Source of the DNA: an uncultured Holophagaceae bacterium
GTDB taxonomy: Bacteria > Acidobacteriota > Holophagae > Holophagales > Holophagaceae
NCBI GenBank assembly: GCA_903913215.1
Contig: CAIWKE010000005.1
Coordinates: 1 to 33,926 of the forward strand
Direction: 5' to 3'
Length of the DNA stretch: 33,926 bases
The notes under the pieces were generated by a model. It ran no database searches. It was not told the origin of the DNA and saw only the letters and a list, made by a program, of their open reading frames with translations. Below are positions 23,141 through 32,890 of the stretch, piece by piece (the first letter of the stretch is position 1; each line of letters opens with the position of its first letter). The position numbers and the translations under genes are program-made.

Positions 23141-24802
23141 ATGCGCCTGCTGGTAACCCTCTTCGCGACCGTTCTCGCCCTGCACGCCCAGGTTCCCCGC
23201 CTGGTGGAGGTGCAGGAGCGGCGTCTGGCCAACGGGGCCCGACTTCTGGTGGTGGAGCGCCGGGGGCTGCCTGCCTTCCATGCGGAACTGGTCTTCCGAG
23301 GCGGGCAGGCCGAGGAGCCCACGGCCCTGGCTGGCGCCACGGACCTGCTGGCCCGAACCCTCTTCGGCGCCACCTGGCCCGAGGACCTGCAGCCTGGCAA
23401 GGGCCCGGGGCACCTCGATGGCCTGCTCCGCCAAGAGGAGGGCATCCTGGAGGCCCTCCGCCTGGAGCGCCTCCACCTGCACCGGGATCCCGCGGCCCCC
23501 TCCCAGCTGCCTGGCCTCGAGGCTTCCCTGGCCAGCCTCCAGACCCGCCTGCGGGCCCAGGGCTCCACCAGGGCCCTGGAGGATGTCTACCTCAGCCAAG
23601 GCGGCAGCCAGGGCGCCGAGGCCCGGGCCGATGCGCTCCGAGCCTGGACTGAGCTGCCCACTGCCGCCCTGGACCTCTGGTGCCGCACCGAGGCCCAGCG
23701 CCTGCAGACCCTCCAGCTCAGCCGCTTCTCCTTACAGCGGGACCAGTTGGCCGCGGAACTCCGGGCCCGGGGCCCCCAGGGCCCCGCCCTCCTGCTGGGC
23801 GCCGCCCTGCCCGGCCATCCCTACGGCCGCGACCTACGGGACCATCTCCCGACCCTGGAGGCCCTGCGGTGGTCCGAGCTGCGGAGCTATGCCCGCCGCG
23901 CCCTGAGCCCCGGTCGCCTCACCATCATCATCGTGGGTGGCCAGAGCCTGGACCAGGTGGCCCCTCTGGTGGAACGGAGCCTTGGCGCTTTGCCCCTGCC
24001 GCAGGATGCTGAAGAGCCCCTTCTGCCCGAGATCCCCTCAGACCTGGGCGACCGCCGCGTGCAGGCCACCCAGGGCACTGAGCCCAGACTCCTGGTGGGC
24101 TGGCGCATCCCGCCCCACAGCCACCCAGACCACCTGGCCCTGCGCTTGGCCGCGGCCCTGCTGGACGGTGGCGGCACCGGGCGCCTAGTCACCCACCTGG
24201 TCCGCCAAAAGGGCTTGGCCCGGCAGGTGGACCTGGAGCTTGACGTACCCGGTGGCCGCCTGCCGGGCCTGCTCACGGTGGACCTGCGGCCCGCCACCGG
24301 CCACAGCCTGCCGGAGCTGGAGGGAGCGCTCCACACGGAGATCCTCCGCCTGCAGCAGGAGCCCATCCCCCCCGACGAATGGACCAAGGCCCTGGCCCTG
24401 CTGGGCACCGAGTATGTGCATACCGTGGACGATCCCGCCGCCCTGGCCCGGGCCCTGGGCCTGGCCTGGGCTGAGGGCGGGGACTGGCGGCTCCTGGGGC
24501 TGGAGGCCCAGCGTCTTTCAACCTTGGCCCAGGAGACGGTCCAGGCCGCCACCCGTGCCTGGCTCAACCCCAGCCACCGCACCATGGCCCGCCTGGAGCC
24601 CTCCATCACGGAGGCCCATGACCCCCTGGACCAGGAGCTGGTCAAGGTGCTGGGGGCGCTGGCGGAAGCTCGAATCCCCGACCTTGCCCAACGGGAGCAC
24701 CTGGTGGCCGAGGGCCTCCGGCAGCTGCGGATGCTGAGCCCCGAAGAGCGGCTCCGCACACTGCACCTCATGGAAGCTCAGCTGGCGCCGGTTAAGCGAT
24801 GA
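23141..24802 (+). CDS. M16 peptidase homologue lacking HxxEH (probably inactive)
   Basis: A 553-aa secreted M16-fold protein (signal peptide VLALHA-Q). It begins as usual (VEVQERRLANGARLLVVERRGLPAFHAELVFRGG in outline), but where the family has the zinc motif HxxEH it has GATDLLARTLFGAT. A central HPYGRDL, IIIVGGQSLDQV and the second M16 half (LLVGWRIPPHSHPDHLALRLAAALLDGGGTG in outline) are present, so the fold is complete. Without the His pair and Glu it should not be a peptidase; in M16 pairs an inactive subunit often assists an active one. The next gene overlaps by 4 bp (ATGA), so the two are translationally coupled. Confidence 0.85.
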   Translation: MRLLVTLFATVLALHAQVPRLVEVQERRLANGARLLVVERRGLPAFHAELVFRGGQAEEPTALAGATDLLARTLFGATWPEDLQPGKGPGHLDGLLRQEEGILEALRLERLHLHRDPAAPSQLPGLEASLASLQTRLRAQGSTRALEDVYLSQGGSQGAEARADALRAWTELPTAALDLWCRTEAQRLQTLQLSRFSLQRDQLAAELRARGPQGPALLLGAALPGHPYGRDLRDHLPTLEALRWSELRSYARRALSPGRLTIIIVGGQSLDQVAPLVERSLGALPLPQDAEEPLLPEIPSDLGDRRVQATQGTEPRLLVGWRIPPHSHPDHLALRLAAALLDGGGTGRLVTHLVRQKGLARQVDLELDVPGGRLPGLLTVDLRPATGHSLPELEGALHTEILRLQQEPIPPDEWTKALALLGTEYVHTVDDPAALARALGLAWAEGGDWRLLGLEAQRLSTLAQETVQAATRAWLNPSHRTMARLEPSITEAHDPLDQELVKVLGALAEARIPDLAQREHLVAEGLRQLRMLSPEERLRTLHLMEAQLAPVKR

Positions 24803-26055
24803 GGCGCCTGCTCCTGGCCTGCGTGGCCCCCTTCCTGGTCCAGGTGCCCGCCCAGGCCCAGGCGCTGCCCCAGGCCACGGTCCGGACGTCGGCCCAGACG
24901 TTCACCCTGCCCAATGGTTTGCGAGTGGTGCACCTGGAGAACCACGAACACCCCCTGGTGCGAGTGCTGCTCTGGGTTCCCTTGGAGCCCTCTGATGTTG
25001 CACCGGGCCACCAGGGTCTGCCCGACATCTCCCTCCGGTTGCTGAGCCGCTCCCCGGCGGGAGAGCTGAAGGCCGACACCTTCGAGCGCAGCCTGGCGGC
25101 GGCGGGGATCCAGTTTGAGGCGATCTGCACCCAGGACCACCTGGAATGGCGACTCCTGGCCCGCAGCCGCGACCAGGACCAGGCCCTGGGCCTGCTGGCA
25201 GAGCGACTGGCCCGCACAGCCCTGGACCCCGCCTTGCTTGAGCGCGAGCGTCTAGACTGCTGGCGTGAGCGGGAGGGCCTGGACCTCCCACCCCGGGAGC
25301 GCCTGGCCCGGCTCCTGCGTCTGGATCCCACCCACCGCCCCACGGCCTTCAGCCTGGGAAGCATTTCCTTCGAGGACATCCTGGCTTTCCGGGCCCGGGT
25401 TCTACGGCCCCAGCGGGCCATCCTCATCCTCCACGGCGACCTGGGCCTGGAGCAGGCCAAGCGGCTGCTTCTGCTGAATCTCGGCGCCTGGACCTCCGGG
25501 GCGCTGGAGTCCCGGCCACCGGCGCCCTTCACCGCACCCGCCGTGCCCCCGGATCCCATCCGCATCACCACCGGCGAGGCCGGCCTGCGCCTCCAAGCCT
25601 GGGCCCCCTGCCCCGCCGAGGTGTCACCCGAATCCGCGGCCCTGCTCCGGCTGCTGGTTGTGGCCGAGCCGGTCCCCCACGGGATCCAGCACCGCGTAGA
25701 GGCCTCGGGCCTGGAGTGGACGCTGGAGGCCGGGGTTGCCAGCACTCCGGCCCAGGCCCTGGCGCAACTTCAGGCTGAGGTGGAGGCCCTGCGCCAGCGC
25801 CGATTCAGTAAGGCCGACCTGGAGCAGGCGCGCAGGGTCTACTTGGCCCAGCGCCCCTTGGAGGCCCTCCACCCCGAGGCTCAGCTGGCCACGGCCCTGG
25901 CCAACGCAACCGGCGCAGGGGTCGCCTTGGGGCGCCTGCAGAACCTCCGGATTGAAGACCTCCAGGCCGACCTGGCCCGCTGGCTTCAGCCTGCCAACCT
26001 GCGCATCGGCGCCCTGGGCCCCGTTGAGGCCCTGAAGGCCCTGGATAAACCCTGA
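24799..26055 (+). CDS. second M16 homologue lacking HxxEH
   Basis: A 418-aa secreted protein (signal ending PAQAQA) that follows the previous gene with a 4-bp ATGA overlap. M16 features: FTLPNGLRVVHLENHEHPLVRVLLWV in outline, a GHQGLPDISLRLLSR stretch where HxxEH should sit (no His pair or Glu), GSISFEDILAFRARVLRP and LILHGDLGLEQAK. The region with LRLQAWAPCP then LRLLVVAEPV matches the start of the second M16 half. Both members of this pair therefore lack the catalytic motif. They may act as a non-enzymatic heterodimer, or with an active subunit elsewhere. Confidence 0.82.
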   Translation: MRRLLLACVAPFLVQVPAQAQALPQATVRTSAQTFTLPNGLRVVHLENHEHPLVRVLLWVPLEPSDVAPGHQGLPDISLRLLSRSPAGELKADTFERSLAAAGIQFEAICTQDHLEWRLLARSRDQDQALGLLAERLARTALDPALLERERLDCWREREGLDLPPRERLARLLRLDPTHRPTAFSLGSISFEDILAFRARVLRPQRAILILHGDLGLEQAKRLLLLNLGAWTSGALESRPPAPFTAPAVPPDPIRITTGEAGLRLQAWAPCPAEVSPESAALLRLLVVAEPVPHGIQHRVEASGLEWTLEAGVASTPAQALAQLQAEVEALRQRRFSKADLEQARRVYLAQRPLEALHPEAQLATALANATGAGVALGRLQNLRIEDLQADLARWLQPANLRIGALGPVEALKALDKP

Positions 26056-26067
26056 TTCCGGGTTGGC

Positions 26068-26949
26068 TCAGTTTATCTCTACGCCAAACCGGGCGGCGAG
26101 ATCCAGGTAACGCTCCCGGATGCCTTCGACGATCTCAGGCGGCAGGTGCGGTGCCGGGGGCTGCTTGTCCCAGCTGTCCAAGGTCTCCAGGTAGTCCCGG
26201 AGGAACTGCTTGTCCAGGCTGGGAGGGTTGGCGCCGGGCACCCAGCGGTCCGCCAGCCAGTAGCGGCTGCTATCGGGCGTGAGAGCCTCGTCAATCAGGA
26301 TCAAGTCCCCGTTATCGCTGAGACCGAACTCGAACTTGGTATCAGCCAGCAGAATGCCCCGCTGGGCGGCCAGCTCGGCACCCCGTTGGTAGAGGGCCAG
26401 GCTCAGCTCCCGCAGGCGGCCAGCCAGATCCCCCCCCAGGAGCTCCGCCATGCGCTCGAAGGAGATGTTCTCGTCGTGCCCCTCCTCAGCCTTGGTGGCG
26501 GGGGTGAAGATGGGCTCGGGCAGACGGTCCGCCAGACGCAGGCCCGTCGGGAGCGACACGCCGCAGACAGCCCCGCCGACCTGGTATTCCTTCCAGCCGC
26601 TGCCCGCCAGGTAGCCCCGCACCACGCACTCCACGGGCAGGGGCCGGGTCTTCTCCACCACCACGGCGCGGCCCTCCAGCAGTTCCCGGTGGGCCTCCAA
26701 CCCAGCCGGCCAGGCGCGGTTCCCCCGGAAGTGGTTGGGCACCAGATCGGCGGTGGCCTCGAACCAGTAGGCGGCCACAGCCGTGAGGATGCGACCCTTG
26801 TCAGGGATGCCCTCAGGCATCACGCAGTCGAAGGCGCTGATGCGGTCCGTGGCCACGATGAGGAGCTGGCCACCCAGGTCGTAGACGTCCCGCACCTTGC
26901 CCCGGCGGAAGATGGGATAGGGCAGGTCGGTGCTCTGCAGGACGGACAT
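26068..26949 (-). CDS. purC: SAICAR synthetase PurC
   Basis: 293 aa from ATG 26949, chosen because AGGAG precedes it; an upstream frame to 27081 overlaps the TPR gene. PurC joins aspartate to CAIR (ATP-dependent) in purine synthesis. Visible family segments: FRRGKVRDVYDL at the N-terminus (nucleotide loop), ATDRISAFDCVMPEGIPDKG in outline, VECVVRGYLAGSGWKEY, LADTKFEFGL and DEALTPDSSRYW. The ~290-residue length fits the longer PurC class. It ends 12 bp from the convergent M16 gene and lies 64 bp downstream of the TPR gene. Confidence 0.95.
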   Translation of the reverse strand: MSVLQSTDLPYPIFRRGKVRDVYDLGGQLLIVATDRISAFDCVMPEGIPDKGRILTAVAAYWFEATADLVPNHFRGNRAWPAGLEAHRELLEGRAVVVEKTRPLPVECVVRGYLAGSGWKEYQVGGAVCGVSLPTGLRLADRLPEPIFTPATKAEEGHDENISFERMAELLGGDLAGRLRELSLALYQRGAELAAQRGILLADTKFEFGLSDNGDLILIDEALTPDSSRYWLADRWVPGANPPSLDKQFLRDYLETLDSWDKQPPAPHLPPEIVEGIRERYLDLAARFGVEIN

Positions 26950-27013
26950 GGGGCTCCTGGGCGAAGCTCCATCATCGCAAGAGCGGGCCGGTGCGGCCAG
27001 CCTTGGGCTTTGG

Positions 27014-28069
27014 TCAGGCCAGTTCGGGCAGGCGACGGGGCGTGGGGGCGGACCAGTGCAGGCTGGAAGGCAGGAGGGCATAGCGGTTCATGACGCCCAC
27101 CCAGCGGGCCAGCTCGGATTCCCGCACGGCCCCCTCGGCGCCGCTCGATGGCAGCCCGAGGTACTGGACGTAGTCCTGCACCTCGGCCCCGGAGACGCCC
27201 AGCAGGCCGGGCAGCTCCTCCAGGCTGTACAGCCAGTCCCCCAGGGGGGGGCTCATCAGGTGGTAGTCGAAGGTCTCCCGTAGCACCGAGGCGGTTGCGG
27301 CTGGGTCCAGTTCCTGGGCCGCATCCAGGTGGGGAAAGGGGTTCCCCCCCAGGACGCCCAGGGCCTGGGCCATGCCCAGGTGGGCCAGGAGGTGGACCGG
27401 GAAGACCTTGAGGACGGCCTCGAAGGCCAGGCGGGCCTCCTGGACCCGGCCCAGGCGCAGCAGGGCTTCCCCGTAACGAAGCTGGGTTTCCACGCGGTCG
27501 GGCTCAGCCTTGATCCAGCGCTCAGCCACGGCGGCCATCTCCTCGGCCATGCCCTGGGCCCGGAAGAAGTCCACCAGATAGGCCAGGCTCGTGACGTCCT
27601 TGGGGGAGAGCAGCAGGAGGCGGTCCAGGATCTCGGCGGCCCGCATGGGCTGACCATCCTGGTCCAGACGGCGGGCCCAGTCCCGGAGGATCTCCACCTG
27701 CCGGGGCACTGGATGGTTGGGGGTGGATCGGGCCGGATCCGCTGCGTGCAGGAGCTGGGTCCGCACCCACAGGTAGCGCAGGGCGTTGCGGCCATCGGGG
27801 CCGGCCAGCTCCTCCTCGATGGCGTGGATGATGGTCTTGAGGCCATGCTCCCAGAGGGGGGGGATGGGCATCTGCACATGGGTGCGCAGCTCCCGGATGA
27901 GGGGCTCCAGGGGGTTGCCCGAGCGGCCCAGGTGCAGGCGCAGCCGGATCAGCTCCAGCCCCGGAGGCTCACCGCCCTCCAGACCGGGCTGGAAGGCTAG
28001 GCGCAGGGCCAACTCCCCGGTATCGGGGTCGAAGTCATCCAGGATCAGGAAGTGCAGTTGGGCCCGCAT
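27014..28069 (-). CDS. tetratricopeptide-repeat protein
   Basis: A 351-aa cytoplasmic protein (no signal peptide) starting RAQLHFLILDDFDPDTGEL. Its middle (about 140-275) has TPR-like helices: AAEILDRLLLLSPKDVTSLAYL, AAVAERWIKAEPDRVETQLRYGEALLRLGR and ARLAFEAVLKVFPVHLLAHL in outline, with A-x-x-x-L-P spacing. The N- and C-terminal parts (DYVQYLGLP near the end) match no family I can name. A protein-interaction role is likely. It lies upstream of purC with a 64-bp gap; functional linkage is doubtful. Confidence 0.75.
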   Translation of the reverse strand: MRAQLHFLILDDFDPDTGELALRLAFQPGLEGGEPPGLELIRLRLHLGRSGNPLEPLIRELRTHVQMPIPPLWEHGLKTIIHAIEEELAGPDGRNALRYLWVRTQLLHAADPARSTPNHPVPRQVEILRDWARRLDQDGQPMRAAEILDRLLLLSPKDVTSLAYLVDFFRAQGMAEEMAAVAERWIKAEPDRVETQLRYGEALLRLGRVQEARLAFEAVLKVFPVHLLAHLGMAQALGVLGGNPFPHLDAAQELDPAATASVLRETFDYHLMSPPLGDWLYSLEELPGLLGVSGAEVQDYVQYLGLPSSGAEGAVRESELARWVGVMNRYALLPSSLHWSAPTPRRLPELA

Positions 28070-28139
28070 ACGCCGAGGTTATCAAGGATCAGCTCTGGAA
28101 TTGAGGGGCAGACCCCCCAAATCCTGCCCCAAAGTTAGG

Positions 28140-28168
28140 TTGACCTACCCACAGGTACGGCCGATGAT
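28140..28168 (+). promoter_or_regulatory. candidate sigma-70 promoter for the outer-membrane barrel gene
   Basis: TTGACC (28140-28145; 5 of 6), a 17-bp spacer and GATGAT (28163-28168; 4 of 6). It would give a leader of about 25 nt before ATG 28200, which includes the GGGGGTT ribosome-binding region. Confidence 0.45.
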
Positions 28169-28199
28169 TCAGTAATCGACATTAGGTCTGGGGGTTGTC

Positions 28200-28805
28200 A
28201 TGCGGAAAAAGCTGCTGTTCGTGCCCATGTTGGCGGTGCTCCCGATGTTCGCGGGTGAAGTTGGCCTGCTGCTCGACAAGCAGGTGGGCAAGGCCCAGGT
28301 TGCCAACCTCGGCGCAACCAAGTCGAGCAGCTTTGATTCCATCAGCCCCACGGGCTTTGGCATCCGGGGCGGCTACGACGTCCTCGATCTGAAGGTCGCG
28401 GCGCTGCAGTTGAACGCCACCTGGCACAACAAGACCACGGGCGATATCACCACCGGTGGCATCAAGTATGGCGAGCTGGACAACCAGTACTGGGCCGCGG
28501 GCGCCATGGTGAACTGGAAGCTGCTGGTCAACGTGGGCGCCGGGCTCGAATACCGCTCGGAGAAGCAGACTTGGCGCCATAGTCCCTACGCCTCCACTCT
28601 TACGAATGACAGTACCACCCAGGGTCGCACTTGGGCCCGGGTGAACCTGGGCTTCAGCATTCCCACCCCGGTGGTGAGCCCCTTCTTTGCCCTGGAAGTG
28701 GCCGCGCCTCTCACCAAGAAGGACGCTTCCAACGTGCCCAAGGACTTCGCTGAAGCGCTCGCGCCCCAGTTGCAGATTGGCATCTACGGCGGCATCCGCT
28801 TCTAA
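28200..28805 (+). CDS. outer-membrane beta-barrel protein
   Basis: A 201-aa protein. A short signal (RKKLLFVPMLAVLPMFAG) is followed by alternating hydrophobic/hydrophilic strands (FGIRGGYDVLDLKVAALQLNATW in outline, YWAAGAMVNWKLLVNVGAGLEYR in outline, VNLGFSIPTPVV, FFALEVAAPL) and a C-terminal strand LQIGIYGGIRF ending in Phe, the usual outer-membrane insertion signal. It is therefore an eight-stranded-type barrel of porin or OmpA-like size, with no peptidoglycan-binding domain. Role (porin, adhesin or assembly factor) unknown. It has its own likely promoter upstream and a perfect hairpin terminator downstream, so it is monocistronic. Confidence 0.8.
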   Translation: MRKKLLFVPMLAVLPMFAGEVGLLLDKQVGKAQVANLGATKSSSFDSISPTGFGIRGGYDVLDLKVAALQLNATWHNKTTGDITTGGIKYGELDNQYWAAGAMVNWKLLVNVGAGLEYRSEKQTWRHSPYASTLTNDSTTQGRTWARVNLGFSIPTPVVSPFFALEVAAPLTKKDASNVPKDFAEALAPQLQIGIYGGIRF

Positions 28806-28821
28806 CCGTACCTGTTCCATC

Positions 28822-28849
28822 AAAAGGAGCGCCCCATGGCGCTCCTTTT
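28822..28849 (+). terminator. intrinsic terminator, bidirectional
   Basis: AAAAGGAGCGCC (28822-28833) and GGCGCTCCTTTT (28838-28849) form a perfect 12-bp stem with a 4-nt loop, the right arm ending in TTTT and the left arm beginning AAAA. It lies 17 bp after the barrel gene's stop and should end that transcript; the symmetry would also stop antisense transcription. Confidence 0.9.
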
Positions 28850-28878
28850 CCGTATGATGGAGCAAACTCCGAGGGACA

Positions 28879-29640
28879 ATGGAACTGAGGATCCTGGGCT
28901 GCAGCGGTGGTGAGGCCGATGGGGAGCGCCTCACGGGCCTCCTGGTGAACGGCTGCGTGGCCATCGACGCGGGCTCCATCACGGCCGCCCTCACGGTGGA
29001 GGAGCAGGTCCAGATCCAGCATGTGTTCCTCAGTCACTCCCACCTGGACCACATCTGCACCCTGCCCTTCTTCACCAAGAACATCTTCGGGCACACCCAT
29101 GAGGCCGTGGAGATCCACGCCCTGCCAGAGACTCTGGACGCCCTGCGCCGCCACCTCTTCAACGACGAGTTGTGGCCCGACTTCAGCGTGATCCCCAGCC
29201 CCAACGACCCCACCATCCGCTACACGGAGGTCGAGCCCGAACAGGCCTACGATGTGTGCGGCCTCAGGATCACGCCCATCCGCGTGAACCATCTGGTGCC
29301 CTGCGTGGGCTACAAGGTGGAAGACGGCCGGGACGCCTTCATCTTCACCAGCGACACCGCAGAGACGGACCGCATCTGGGAGGTGGCCAACGCCACCCCG
29401 AACCTCCGTCTGGTCATCGCCGAGGCCAGCTTCCCTAACGAGCAGGCTTGGCTGGCAGAAGCTTCCAGGCACCTGACCCCCGCGAAGCTGGGCGTGGAGT
29501 TGAAGAAGCTGCGGCCCCAGGTGCCCGTGCGCATCTACCACCTGACCCCGGGGGACCGGGACACCATGCTGCCGCAGCTCCAGGCCATCGGCGATCCGCG
29601 CCTGAGCCTGCTGGCCCAGGACGAGCGGCTGAGCTGGTAG
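28879..29640 (+). CDS. MBL-fold, class II cyclic-nucleotide phosphodiesterase-like
   Basis: A 253-aa cytoplasmic metallo-beta-lactamase-fold protein. ELRILGCSGG at the N-terminus and the metal site HSHLDH (53-58) are clear. Later come NHLVPCVGYKVED (a His ligand region), FTSDTAETD (Asp ligand) and a final RIYHLTPGD (His). This set, with the FFTKNIFGHTHE segment, is that of class II cAMP/cGMP phosphodiesterases (CpdP/PDE1 type), which hydrolyse 3',5'-cyclic nucleotides. A general MBL hydrolase is the alternative. It begins 29 bp after the barrel gene's terminator and ends near the convergent HPt gene. Confidence 0.8.
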   Translation: MELRILGCSGGEADGERLTGLLVNGCVAIDAGSITAALTVEEQVQIQHVFLSHSHLDHICTLPFFTKNIFGHTHEAVEIHALPETLDALRRHLFNDELWPDFSVIPSPNDPTIRYTEVEPEQAYDVCGLRITPIRVNHLVPCVGYKVEDGRDAFIFTSDTAETDRIWEVANATPNLRLVIAEASFPNEQAWLAEASRHLTPAKLGVELKKLRPQVPVRIYHLTPGDRDTMLPQLQAIGDPRLSLLAQDERLSW

Positions 29641-29643
29641 CGG

Positions 29644-30000
29644 TCAGCTCGCGGGAAAGGCCTGGGTGAGGGCCGCCAGACCTTCGTCATAGACGCCCTG
29701 AAGGGCCTGGATGAGCGGCTCCGCAGCCTGCAACTGCTGCTGCCGGACCAGGGTCTCGATGCGTCCCGCCAGCTCCGAGAAGCGCATCAGCCCCAGGTTG
29801 CCGGTGGCCCCCTTCAGCTGATGGGCCTCCACCAGGATGCCGGGACCGTCACCGCTGGCGAGGGAAGCGGCCAGGCGGACCAATCGAGGCGGCACATCCT
29901 CCTGGAAGAGGAGGACCAGTTCCTGGACCAGGGAGGCTTCGGCCCCCATGTCGATCAATTCCTGGAGGGGCGCAGAGTCTAAAACAGGTAGGTCACTCAT
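29644..30000 (-). CDS. stand-alone HPt phosphotransfer protein
   Basis: 118 aa from ATG 30000, with GGAGG just before it; a longer frame to 30150 overlaps atpC and is rejected. It is a helical HPt domain with the phosphorylatable His H60 in VEAHQLKGATGNLGL, flanked by FQEDVPPRLVRLAASLASGD and by FSELAGRIETLVRQ. Such proteins carry phosphate between the receiver of a hybrid kinase and another response regulator. It lies 64 bp downstream of atpC in the same direction, a strange place for a signalling gene, so it may be transcribed with the ATP synthase genes. The partner kinase is not shown; the hybrid kinase at 2343 is one candidate. Confidence 0.9.
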   Translation of the reverse strand: MSDLPVLDSAPLQELIDMGAEASLVQELVLLFQEDVPPRLVRLAASLASGDGPGILVEAHQLKGATGNLGLMRFSELAGRIETLVRQQQLQAAEPLIQALQGVYDEGLAALTQAFPAS

Positions 30001-30064
30001 GAAGCCTCCAGCTGCCCGCCGCCATCCACCCGGAGAGGCAGGCAACCGCCCAGGAAAATCAGGG

Positions 30065-30487
30065 TCAGAATCCGTGGCCGCCAGGGTGTCCCGCAGCTTG
30101 CAGGCGAATGAGGCTGGCATCCAGTTTGGCCTGGGCTGCGGCCATGTCATGCTCGGTCTGAGCTTCCTTGAGCAGCTGCAGGGCGCGCTGCTTGGAGGCC
30201 TCGGCCCGCTCCAGATCGATCATGTCCACGGTCTCGCTCTCCCGGGCCAGGATGGTCACGCGATCGGGGCCCACCTCGGCGAAGCCGCCGAAGACGGTCA
30301 GCCAGTGCTTCTGGCCGTCCTGGATGTAGTAGAGCAGGCCATCGCCCACCTCGGACATCAGCGGGGTGTGGCCCGGCAGGATGCCGTAGTAGCCGCGGGA
30401 AGCCGTGGGGAACTGCACCTCGGCCACGTCGGAGGAAAAGACCGGGCGCTCCGGGGTGACCACTTCCAGTTTGATGGTTTGGGACAT
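30065..30487 (-). CDS. atpC: F1-ATPase epsilon subunit
   Basis: A 140-aa epsilon subunit: N-terminal beta-barrel with IKLEVVTPERPVFSSDVAEV, the conserved YYGILPGHTPLMSEV, FGGFAEVGPDRVTILA, and a C-terminal two-helix hairpin (ERAEASKQRALQLLKEAQTE). It links the central stalk to F1 rotation and its C-terminal helices can inhibit hydrolysis. Follows atpD with a 62-bp gap that contains a hairpin (30506-30535). Confidence 0.96.
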   Translation of the reverse strand: MSQTIKLEVVTPERPVFSSDVAEVQFPTASRGYYGILPGHTPLMSEVGDGLLYYIQDGQKHWLTVFGGFAEVGPDRVTILARESETVDMIDLERAEASKQRALQLLKEAQTEHDMAAAQAKLDASLIRLQAAGHPGGHGF

Positions 30488-30505
30488 GACGGGCCTTTGG
30501 GGATG

Positions 30506-30535
30506 ACTCGGAACCCGCTTGCGCGGATTCCGAGT
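30506..30535 (-). promoter_or_regulatory. intercistronic GNRA-type hairpin between atpD and atpC
   Basis: On the minus strand ACTCGGAATCCGC, loop GCAA, then GCGGGTTCCGAGT: a 13-bp stem with one G-U wobble capped by a GCAA (GNRA) tetraloop. No U-run follows on this strand. It could adjust the epsilon-to-beta ratio by processing, mRNA stabilisation or partial attenuation. Confidence 0.55.
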
Positions 30536-30549
30536 TATTTAAAGCAGGA

Positions 30550-32004
<1,455 letters not shown>

Positions 32005-32886
32005 TCAGGCGTTTGCGCCGCTGACAATCTCGATGATCTGGTTGGTGATGCTGGCCTGGCGGAGCTTGTTCATGGTGAGCGTCAGCTTGGCGATCATCTC
32101 GCCGGCGTTGTTGCTCGCCTTGTCCATGGCGGCCATGCGGGCGCCATGCTCGGAGGCGCTGCTCTCCAGGAGGTTGCGCAGCAGTTCCGTCTCCACAAAG
32201 CGGGGCAGCAGAGTCTCCAGTACCGAGTTGGGATCGGGCTCCAGCAAGTGGGAAACCTCGGTGGCCTCGCGACTGGCGTTGCGGGGATCCAGTTCCATGG
32301 GGAAGACTCGGAACACGGTGGGCGTCTGGGCCACGGCACTATTGAAGTAGTTGTAGATCACGTAGAGGGCGTCGATCTCGTCGGCATGGTACTGGGCGTT
32401 AGCCCCCTGGCAGATCTCGGTCACCACGCGCTGGAAGCCAGGCATCGCGATGCCGAGGTACTCCCCGGCCGGATTCAGACCGTGCTTCTTGGCCCACTCG
32501 GCGGCCCGCTTCCCGACCACGTCCAAATGGACGATCTCGGCACCGCGTTCCGCCACGAAGGCACTGGCGGCCTTGAGCACGTTGGCGTTGAAGCCGCCGC
32601 AGAGGCCCTTGTCTGAGGCCACCACGACAAGGCGGATGCGCTTCTCCTCCCGGGGGGAAAGGAAGGCCTGGGCGGCGGGGCCCGGCTGGATCTCAGAATC
32701 ACCCTGGATGCGACCCACGACCCGCTGGACGACTTCCATCATCTTGCTGGCATAGGGCCGCAGGGACACCAGGCGCTCCTGAGACTTCCGCAGCTTGACC
32801 GCGGAAATCATCTTCATGGCCTTGGTGACCTGCTGGGTGTTCTTCACCGACCGGATACGGCGGCGAATATCCTGGAAACCGGCCAT
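32005..32886 (-). CDS. atpG: F1-ATPase gamma subunit
   Basis: A 293-aa central-stalk subunit. The N-terminal IRRRIRSVKNTQQVTKAMKMISAVKLRK (in outline) and the C-terminal MIAKLTLTMNKLRQASITNQIIEI form the coiled-coil shaft; GLCGGFNAN marks the middle. Its rotation couples proton flow in F0 to catalysis in beta. Only 4 bp separate it from atpA's stop; a GGGAG inside the atpA end serves as ribosome-binding site. Confidence 0.97.
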   Translation of the reverse strand: MAGFQDIRRRIRSVKNTQQVTKAMKMISAVKLRKSQERLVSLRPYASKMMEVVQRVVGRIQGDSEIQPGPAAQAFLSPREEKRIRLVVVASDKGLCGGFNANVLKAASAFVAERGAEIVHLDVVGKRAAEWAKKHGLNPAGEYLGIAMPGFQRVVTEICQGANAQYHADEIDALYVIYNYFNSAVAQTPTVFRVFPMELDPRNASREATEVSHLLEPDPNSVLETLLPRFVETELLRNLLESSASEHGARMAAMDKASNNAGEMIAKLTLTMNKLRQASITNQIIEIVSGANA

Positions 32887-32890
32887 CGGA

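Noticed and set aside
21892-23568. 558-codon minus-strand frame opposite the DUF4097 and M16 genes
   Set aside because: Antisense artefact of high GC; the plus-strand beta-helix repeats are unmistakable.
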